A stretch of 10,834 nucleotides of DNA, from NCBI GenBank assembly GCA_937915785.1, contig CALGGY010000072.1:1-10834 (forward strand). The letters are read 5' to 3'. The position numbers and the translations under genes were made by a program. The notes under the pieces were generated by a model that searched no databases, had not been told where the DNA came from, and saw only the letters and a program-made list of their open reading frames with translations. Each line of letters starts with the position of its first letter. Within the stretch, counting starts at the first letter, position 1. Positions 5,431-10,834 of the stretch are shown one piece after another. The DNA is from an uncultured Bacteroidales bacterium. Its GTDB lineage: Bacteria; Bacteroidota; Bacteroidia; Bacteroidales; P3.

Positions 5431-6203
5431 TGCTCAGAGTTTTTTTTGTTCGACTTGCAGAGCATTCGCAACTTGCTGTATTTCAGAAAAGTGGCAAAGG
5501 CGGAGATTTTGCACACTTGGTATCCGGCATAGCCGTCGAGAAAGCCGAGTTTGAAAAAGTAGTCGCGGCAAAATTTCCATCGTGGCTTGAAGATGATGCT
5601 TGCCAACGAGGCTTTTTTGCCTTTTTCGAAAGCTTGCTGTGCTGTTAGGGTGGTGAATTTGTCGGCTTGGCGTATGTGCTGTTCCACGCTGTGGTACGAA
5701 TAGTGCAGGAGGTCGCCTTGGAGGGTGGTTTCGGTGGTTGTTCCGGCGGTGTCGGCCAAGGTTTCGTGAATGTCGCCCTGCCAGCGTTTGGCGTTGCGGC
5801 AGAAAAGTCGCACTTTGCGGTCGGGGTACCATCCGCAGTGGCGTATCCAGCTGCCGCAATAGTTGGTAAGTCGGTTTACCGAAAATACTTGGTTTTCAGC
5901 TATGTAGGTGTTTTTCAGTTCCAATACGGACTGCCGCAGCGTTTCCGACAGGGCCTCGTCGGCGTCGATGGAGAGTATCCAGTTGTTTGTGGCCAGCGTG
6001 TTGGCGTAGTTTTTTTGTTCGGAGTATCCGGCCCACGGGTGGTGGAAAAAACGGGTGTTGTGCTCGCGGCAGATCTCTTCCGTGCGGTCGGTGGAGCCGC
6101 TGTCCACCACCACCACCTCGTCCACAATGTCTTGCAGCGAGACGAGGCAGCGGGCAATGTCGCGTTCCTCGTTGAGGGTGATGATAACTGCCGAAATTTT
6201 CAT
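5427..6203 (-). CDS. Glycosyltransferase family 2, WaaE/KdtX-like LPS core transferase
   Basis: This 258-residue GT-A enzyme begins ISAVIITLNEE, with VVVDSGSTDRT (31-41) as the nucleotide-sugar site and DAD (80-82) as the metal-binding motif. The RKVRLFCR segment (129-136) and GDIHE (143-147) are typical of the LPS core beta-glucosyltransferase WaaE/KdtX subgroup of GT2. It has no membrane anchor except hydrophobic patches near the C-terminus and probably works at the inner membrane's cytoplasmic face on lipid A-core. The start lies 12 bases after the DUF4292 stop, with AGAG ahead of the ATG, and the stop overlaps the GT22-like start (ATGA). Acceptor and sugar are not certain; the GT2 assignment is. 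Confidence 0.88.
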   Translation of the reverse strand: MKISAVIITLNEERDIARCLVSLQDIVDEVVVVDSGSTDRTEEICREHNTRFFHHPWAGYSEQKNYANTLATNNWILSIDADEALSETLRQSVLELKNTYIAENQVFSVNRLTNYCGSWIRHCGWYPDRKVRLFCRNAKRWQGDIHETLADTAGTTTETTLQGDLLHYSYHSVEQHIRQADKFTTLTAQQAFEKGKKASLASIIFKPRWKFCRDYFFKLGFLDGYAGYQVCKISAFATFLKYSKLRMLCKSNKKNSEQ

Positions 6204-6215
6204 AATGCTCTGTGT

Positions 6216-6998
6216 TTAAAGGTTTATGGGTTTCGATTTTTTTGATATGCTTATCGGGAACGAGAGCTGGGTGTTCAGTTGTATCTTGCTGTAACGCAAT
6301 GTTGCGGTAGTTTTGCCAAAGCTGTTCGACGACACGGTAATGGTGGCGCTTTGCGGCAGTGTGGTTTTGCCGAAAGTTTCGAATGCGGAGTAGTCGGCTG
6401 AGAGCGATTGGGGCGGGTTGGAGGTGTATATTTCCTGATGCAGAATTTTTCCGGTGGCTTTGTCGATGGTCAGGTTGTGTTTCAGGGGCATGGCGTTTTT
6501 GGGGCTTGTTCGTTCGGCATATTTAATGTCGGTAGTTTTGTTTTTTTCGGTAATTTCCTTATTGGCAGTGGAATAGCCAGATATGTCGTTGCCCAGAATC
6601 ACCGCTTGTGCAATGTCGAAATTCAGGGCTATGCCGAATTGTTTCTGGAATTGTTTGTAAGTTCCCGCAAAGGCTTGGTTTTTTATTTTGATGACAGCGT
6701 ATGCCGAGTCGGGGGTCAGTTTCAGGCGTCCAAACTCTATCAGTTTGGTGATGCTTATCCATATCACCTTGTCCTTTTGCATGCGTATCTGTCCCGACAC
6801 GCCGATATCCATCACCTGAGTGCTGAAATTTACCGAAAGGGTTTTAAAATCGGTGTTGCTAATTTCGGCAGAAGCCGTTTTTTGGGGTGGGGGAGTGGGG
6901 TCGGTAGGTTTTGCGGTTTGTTTTGCAGATTTGCACGCACATACTACAAGCAGTGCTGCCATGGCAACGGCTAATATGTGTAATTTGTTGTGTGTCAT
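6216..6998 (-). CDS. DUF4292 family lipoprotein
   Basis: A 260-residue protein with a lipoprotein signal: charged N-terminus, hydrophobic core, and lipobox V19-C20-A21-C22, so C22 is the likely lipidated residue. A Pro/Thr/Lys-rich linker (about 25-42) is followed by a beta-rich domain with the flow of DUF4292, a Bacteroidetes family whose predicted fold resembles LolA/LolB-type lipid-binding beta-sheets. Segments such as GQIRMQKDKVIWISI and KLIEFGRLKLTPDSA are characteristic of it. It follows the TPR lipoprotein by 9 bases, the arrangement commonly seen for this family. It is probably anchored in the outer membrane facing the periplasm. Its role is unproven; lipoprotein or glycolipid handling in the envelope fits both fold and operon. 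Confidence 0.8.
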   Translation of the reverse strand: MTHNKLHILAVAMAALLVVCACKSAKQTAKPTDPTPPPQKTASAEISNTDFKTLSVNFSTQVMDIGVSGQIRMQKDKVIWISITKLIEFGRLKLTPDSAYAVIKIKNQAFAGTYKQFQKQFGIALNFDIAQAVILGNDISGYSTANKEITEKNKTTDIKYAERTSPKNAMPLKHNLTIDKATGKILHQEIYTSNPPQSLSADYSAFETFGKTTLPQSATITVSSNSFGKTTATLRYSKIQLNTQLSFPISISKKSKPINL

Positions 6999-7007
6999 TG
7001 CAATATG

Positions 7008-8708
7008 TTATTGTTGCGGGGTGCTCAGATATTTTTTTGATACAAAATCGGCTTCGGACCGTTTGCCTTGTGCTTTCAGTATTTCCACATAGTGCTCAAA
7101 ATTGGTGCGGTTTTCCTCTTTTTCGGAGTATTTTATTGCCAGAAGTATGTATTTTTCGGCTTCTTTGTAGTTGCCCATTTTATAGAGCACCCAGGCGTGA
7201 GTGTCGAGGTAGTAGGCGTTTTTTGGTTCTTTTTCAACAATATATTTCGACATTTGCAGGGCTTTGTCGAGTTTTGCGTTGCGTCCGGCCAGCGAGTAGG
7301 CGTAGTTGTTCATCACCCCCACGTCGTCGGGCATTATTTTTAGCACTTTTTCGTAGTATGCGTCGCTTTCGTCGTTGCGGCTTTGTTCGTGGAGAATTTC
7401 GGCCAGAATCTGGTAGTAGTCGGCCTCCATATAAACGTTGGTGAATCCGTTTTTGAGACCTTTTTCAAGGATTGCGATAGCCTCATCGGGCTGTTTCATA
7501 CGGTAGAGGCTGAGGCCTTGCAGGTAGTAGAACATGGTGTTGGTGGGGAAAATGCGGCTGGCACGTGCGGCGTCGCAGAGTACCAAGCTGTCGTTTTCCA
7601 AGGCGTAGTCGCAGTGTATCAGTGCTGTCCACACCTCGGCGTCGGAGCTGTCTTGCATTATGTAGTGGCGCAGGTAGTTGGCGGCGCGGTCGTATTTTTT
7701 CTGTCGCATCAGTATGTCGCCGTAAAAGAGCGAGTACGATGCCGAGTCGGGGTCTTGCTGTATCAGTGTTTCGGCAAGCTCGAAAGCATATTTCGACTGT
7801 GAGGTGTAGAACTCCTCGCTGTTGTAGAAAGTGCCCAGTATCTGGCGTTTGGAGCGTATGTCGAGTTTGGGGTTTTGGAAAGCCTGTTTCAGTTCGCGGA
7901 AAGCGTTTTCGCTGTCGCCGGTTTTTTTGTAGTATTCGGCCAGATAGACGTGTATGTATTCGTCGTCGGGCGAGTTTTCGGCCACCCGTTTGTAGTATTT
8001 CAGGGCATCGCTGTAGTGGCGTTGCTCCATGCTCATGTTGGCCAGTATGGAGTTGTATTTGTTTTCGGCGGGGTTGGTGTTTGCCAAGCGTTCTATTTCC
8101 CTGAAAGCCATGGAGGAGTCGCCCACGGCGTACCATAGTTTCTGCTTTTGCATCGACACCTGTTCGGTGATGCCGATAATTTTTTCCACATCGTTGAAAA
8201 CCTTGATGGCGTCGCGGTATTTGCCGGCGGCGGTGTAGGCGTTGGCCAGCTCGTAACGCATCTCAAGCTTTTCGGGGTTCAGTTTCACCATCTCCGCACG
8301 GGTTTTTATCAGGTTGTCGGTTTGGTGGGTTATGGAGTACAGCTCGGCCAGCTGCAGTTTGTACCATGTGTTGTTTGGCGAGAGCTGGCAGGCTTTTTTC
8401 GAGTGCTCGATGGCAAGTCCCACATCGCCGAGGGAGTAGTATAGGCTGCCTATCTCGTAGTGCGCCACGTCATAGTCGGGGTGTTGGTTCAAAAGGTCGG
8501 TGTATGTGGCCAGCGCTTTTTCGTTGTTGCCCGTTTCCACCAGCATCTTTGCTTCTATTGCCATGGCGTCGGCCTGCAGCTGCGATTCCGACACCTCGGT
8601 GATGGGCTTGCGGGAGTATTTGCCGGCCGGCTCGCTTACCTTGGCAGTATGGCTGCACCCACATATTATCGTTATTGATAAAAGTATAAGGATGATTGTG
8701 TTACGCAT
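7008..8708 (-). CDS. Tetratricopeptide-repeat lipoprotein
   Basis: The 566-residue product starts with a lipoprotein signal (lipobox I15-C16-G17-C18, lipidation at C18) and then consists almost wholly of TPR helices from about residue 45 to 545, with many copies of the A...Y..LG....A pattern (for example NNEKALATYTDLL, GDVGLAIEHSKKA, KKYDRAANYL, GNYKEAEKYILLA). TPR solenoids hold protein complexes together; here it is likely a periplasm-facing scaffold. It sits 37 bases after manA and 9 bases before the DUF4292 gene, and the TPR/DUF4292 pair is a conserved Bacteroidetes arrangement. In other genomes a peptidoglycan M23 peptidase often follows; here three glycosyltransferases follow instead. 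No enzymatic motif is visible. Confidence 0.88.
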   Translation of the reverse strand: MRNTIILILLSITIICGCSHTAKVSEPAGKYSRKPITEVSESQLQADAMAIEAKMLVETGNNEKALATYTDLLNQHPDYDVAHYEIGSLYYSLGDVGLAIEHSKKACQLSPNNTWYKLQLAELYSITHQTDNLIKTRAEMVKLNPEKLEMRYELANAYTAAGKYRDAIKVFNDVEKIIGITEQVSMQKQKLWYAVGDSSMAFREIERLANTNPAENKYNSILANMSMEQRHYSDALKYYKRVAENSPDDEYIHVYLAEYYKKTGDSENAFRELKQAFQNPKLDIRSKRQILGTFYNSEEFYTSQSKYAFELAETLIQQDPDSASYSLFYGDILMRQKKYDRAANYLRHYIMQDSSDAEVWTALIHCDYALENDSLVLCDAARASRIFPTNTMFYYLQGLSLYRMKQPDEAIAILEKGLKNGFTNVYMEADYYQILAEILHEQSRNDESDAYYEKVLKIMPDDVGVMNNYAYSLAGRNAKLDKALQMSKYIVEKEPKNAYYLDTHAWVLYKMGNYKEAEKYILLAIKYSEKEENRTNFEHYVEILKAQGKRSEADFVSKKYLSTPQQ

Positions 8709-8745
8709 ATCAGATTCCGTTTGAAATGATTTAAAAAGCTCATGT

Positions 8746-9756
8746 TCAGTTACGTGTTCCCTGTTCGGGGTTGTCTATGTAAACTTCGAGCACTTTGGCC
8801 TCCTTTTCGGGGAACAGTTCCACAATGTCGGCAATGGCGGGCACAAGGGTGCACTCGCTGGCGCGCATGGGCACAATGGTGTTCAGAGTGCGTATGGCGC
8901 AGATGCCTTCGATGCAGGTGTAGGCCACAAAGGAGTCGAGGGTACTGAAGTCCTTTTTTATCGGTTTGTCGAACGTTAGCACGCTGGTGGTGAAATAAGG
9001 GCATTCCACAATTTTCGACGTGGCGTTTTTGTTGTACGAATAGTTGGTTTTCACGGCTCCCACTTTCGAAAAGTCGAGTACTTCCAAGGCCTGTTGGGTG
9101 TGCAGTTCGCGGTGGTTGCCATTGTTGTCGGTGCGGTCCCAGTCGTAGATACGGTAAGTGGTGTCGGAGGTCTGCTGTATTTCGGCCAGCAGTATGCCTT
9201 TGCCGATGGCGTGCACGCGTCCGCCAGGGATGAAAAACACGTCGCCCTTGGCGGGATGCACGGCGTTGAGGCAGTCCATCAGCGTGCCGTCGGCAAGACT
9301 TTTCTGGTAGCTTTCGGGTGTTAGTTTTTTCGAGAAACCGTCTATGATGATGGCGTTTTTTTCGGTGTCCATCACGTACCACATCTCGGTTTTTCCGCGT
9401 TCGAGGCCCTGTTGTCGTGCGTGAGCGTCGTCGGGGTGTACCTGCACCGAGAGCCGGTCGTTGGCGTCAATTATCTTTATCAGCAGCGGAAACTCGTTTC
9501 CAAAGCGCGCGTAGTTGGCTTCGCCAATAAGGTCGGCGTTGTATATCTCCAGCACCTCGTTGAGGTTGTTCTCGGCAAGAAAACCGTTCTCCACCATGGA
9601 TTCGTTGCCCTCAACACCCGACAAAATCCACATCTCGCCGCAGTTTGGCAACGGTGAATAGTCTATGCCGAGGTCGGTTTTTATCTTGTTCCCACCCCAA
9701 ATTTTGTTCTTGAAAAGGGGATAAAATTTCAACGGATACAATGCCGAATCTTCCAT
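8746..9756 (-). CDS. manA: Mannose-6-phosphate isomerase, class I
   Basis: The 336-residue protein matches type I phosphomannose isomerase, a zinc cupin enzyme interconverting fructose-6-phosphate and mannose-6-phosphate in the cytoplasm. Zinc ligands are visible: QVHPD (Q105, H107), GKTEMW (E124) and GGRVHAIG (H182). The catalytic-site segment EIQQTSDTTYRIYDWDR (192-208, R207) is intact, as is the opening YPLKFYPLFKNKIWGG. It is of the shorter, roughly 330-residue form common in Bacteroidetes and Firmicutes. It is the first gene of the minus-strand operon, and supply of mannose-6-phosphate leads to GDP-mannose or related donors for the glycosyltransferases downstream. Upstream minus-strand DNA (9757-9830) is AT-rich with TATAGTTTTTG and TATTTCGC as imperfect -7 candidates; I cannot choose between them. 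Confidence 0.93.
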   Translation of the reverse strand: MEDSALYPLKFYPLFKNKIWGGNKIKTDLGIDYSPLPNCGEMWILSGVEGNESMVENGFLAENNLNEVLEIYNADLIGEANYARFGNEFPLLIKIIDANDRLSVQVHPDDAHARQQGLERGKTEMWYVMDTEKNAIIIDGFSKKLTPESYQKSLADGTLMDCLNAVHPAKGDVFFIPGGRVHAIGKGILLAEIQQTSDTTYRIYDWDRTDNNGNHRELHTQQALEVLDFSKVGAVKTNYSYNKNATSKIVECPYFTTSVLTFDKPIKKDFSTLDSFVAYTCIEGICAIRTLNTIVPMRASECTLVPAIADIVELFPEKEAKVLEVYIDNPEQGTRN

Positions 9757-9815
9757 AAAAAATCTTTTTTGCCTATTATCGTTCAGATTCCAAAAACTAT
9801 AAAAATTGCGAAATA

Positions 9816-9848
9816 TTGTATTTTATTCAAATTTTATGCGTATATTTG
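9816..9848 (+). promoter_or_regulatory. Promoter for the plus-strand secreted protein
   Basis: TATATTTG (9841-9848) matches the TAnnTTTG -7 box, and TTG at 9816-9818 lies 22 bases upstream, close to the Bacteroidetes -33 position. Transcription would start near 9855 and leave a leader of almost 90 bases before the ATG at 9943. This is the best-formed promoter in the window. Confidence 0.6.
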
Positions 9849-9894
9849 CACGAACTTTTTTGCGGTTTTTTCGTAAAAAATAATCTGCATTTGT

Positions 9895-9914
9895 ACCTTT
9901 TGTAAGGTTTTTTT
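9895..9914 (+). terminator. Small terminator-like hairpin in the leader of the secreted protein gene
   Basis: ACCTT (9895-9899), loop TTGT, AAGGT (9904-9908), then six T (9909-9914). This is a compact intrinsic-terminator shape between the promoter and the ATG at 9943. The stem is only 5 bp, so termination would be weak; it could serve as an attenuator or be chance in T-rich leader DNA. Confidence 0.3.
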
Positions 9915-9942
9915 GACGAAAATATGACGTAATTATCATATT

Positions 9943-10834
9943 ATGAAAAAAGTTTTGACACTGACAATATTGGCACTTTGTTTTGCTGCAAATGCGGCTC
10001 GTGCCCAAAGTAATGCCTGTCCCGGATTGAAAAATCCTGTGGATTTCATGCTTCACCAAAACTATACCGGCCAAACGGGCAACCGGGTTTCTGGCATCAG
10101 CACCTACAGCCAGACATACATTCAGCTTACAAGCGCCATACTCCGTGGCTCGGCATTGACATCGGAAGTAAGTACTGTGGGGTGCACTGGAAGAGACCCT
10201 GCGGCCACAAGGCCCAACCGGTTTGTTATTATGGGTGCGGGCAACGATGCAAACACCAGCAATCAGCTCCCCATACTTCCTAATAATCAGTATATAAATT
10301 CTATACGCATAGGCAACTCCTGCTATTCCGCCGAAGCCGAAGGGCTGTACTACACCATGACCGTAACACCCCAAAACGCACTTGTGTTCATCTATTATGC
10401 CATTGTTCTCGAAGACGCACGGCACTCGCAGAGCGAAAACCCCGAATTTATAATCCGCATCAAGCGTCAGAACGGAGCTTCGTTTTCCAACATTTCCGAC
10501 ACATTGTTCTATGTGGTGCAAAGCCCCGTAAGCGGTGGCGCCCTGGGACCTTGGATTGATGCTGGAAATGCAGTTTACAAACCGTGGGCAAAAGCTGCAA
10601 TAAATCTTTACAGCTATCTGTACGAAACCGTGCGTATCGAAGTGCTTGTGGGCGACTGCAGCGCTTCGGGACACTACGGTTACTGCTACATTGCCGGCGA
10701 CTGCCAGCCCATGTCGCTCGTGGCCAGCGGCTGCTCGCCCGGAGCCAGCAACGAGGTGGCCACCATCACCGCCCCTTCGGGACTGTCGGGCTACCAGTGG
10801 TACCGCAGCCGCTACGGCGAGCTGGGCAGCAGCC
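9943..10834 (+). CDS. Large secreted Bacteroidetes surface protein, N-terminal part (runs off the window)
   Basis: From ATG 9943 the frame is open to the window end (297 codons). A signal peptide is clear: KK at the start, hydrophobic core, and cleavage after ARA (21), leaving QSNACPG at the mature N-terminus. A beta-rich domain follows with YAIVLEDARHS (152-162) and later GDCSASGHYGYCYIAGDC (237-254). This pair, a VLED.H strand and a DC..GGH.GY.Y...C motif, is characteristic of the N-terminal region of very large Bacteroidetes exoproteins with Ig/PKD-like repeats, many of which use the type IX secretion system. After it, TITAPSGLSGYQWYRSR looks like the first Ig/PKD-type repeat. The C-terminal sorting domain would lie outside the window, so type IX export is inference. 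It is the only plus-strand gene and is divergent from manA. Confidence 0.82.
   Translation, partial: MKKVLTLTILALCFAANAARAQSNACPGLKNPVDFMLHQNYTGQTGNRVSGISTYSQTYIQLTSAILRGSALTSEVSTVGCTGRDPAATRPNRFVIMGAGNDANTSNQLPILPNNQYINSIRIGNSCYSAEAEGLYYTMTVTPQNALVFIYYAIVLEDARHSQSENPEFIIRIKRQNGASFSNISDTLFYVVQSPVSGGALGPWIDAGNAVYKPWAKAAINLYSYLYETVRIEVLVGDCSASGHYGYCYIAGDCQPMSLVASGCSPGASNEVATITAPSGLSGYQWYRSRYGELGSS

Noticed and set aside
7483..8136. Arg-rich minus-strand frame within the TPR gene, and similar frames at 4241-5278 and 8750-9382
   Set aside because: High Arg/His/Pro content and full overlap with clear genes mark them as alternate-frame artefacts.
9823..10674. Long minus-strand open frame of 283 residues
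   Set aside because: It lies antisense to the signal-peptide-bearing plus-strand gene, has irregular composition and no family features; the plus-strand frame explains the region.

Overview
The window looks like chromosomal DNA of a Bacteroidetes, most likely of the order Bacteroidales. The evidence is the Bacteroidetes sigma(ABfr)-type -7 boxes (TAnnTTTG) upstream of several genes, A-rich rather than Shine-Dalgarno-like leaders, a TPR lipoprotein/DUF4292 lipoprotein pair, and a large secreted Bacteroidetes-type surface protein. No transposase, integrase or CRISPR array was seen.

Left part (1-2716, all on the minus strand): an RNA-repair-like neighbourhood. A complete RtcB RNA ligase gene (1489-2661) has its own promoter. 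It is followed by 575 bases without a protein gene. These hold a promoter-like box, a cluster of hairpins and a tRNA-like RNA (1075-1173) whose acceptor, D and T arms are near normal but whose anticodon arm is replaced by a long extended hairpin. Next come an unrecognised protein gene with a CGH...CPFC zinc-type motif (48-913), broken by an apparent one-base frameshift, and the first 18 codons of another gene overlapping its end.

Middle part (2897-9756, minus strand): a tight run of six genes reading manA -> TPR lipoprotein -> DUF4292 lipoprotein -> GT2 -> GT22-like membrane glycosyltransferase -> GT9. Gaps are 37, 9 and 12 bases, and the last two junctions are 4-base ATGA overlaps. ManA supplies mannose-6-phosphate, the three glycosyltransferases look suited to building a cell-envelope glycan such as the LPS core, and the two lipoproteins are envelope proteins. 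A single envelope-biogenesis operon is the simplest reading.

Right end (9757-10834): a 186-base divergent intergenic region with a good plus-strand promoter and a small terminator-like hairpin in the leader. It is followed by the start of a large secreted protein on the plus strand that runs off the window.

The most unusual part is 914-1488 together with its flanks: RtcB, a non-canonical tRNA-like RNA, a dense hairpin cluster and an unknown zinc-motif protein on one strand. RtcB linked to tRNA-mimicking RNAs is known from Ro60/Y-RNA loci in other bacteria. The RNA here does not obviously match the Y RNA design, so it may be a different kind of RtcB-linked RNA. That link is inference from position and structure.
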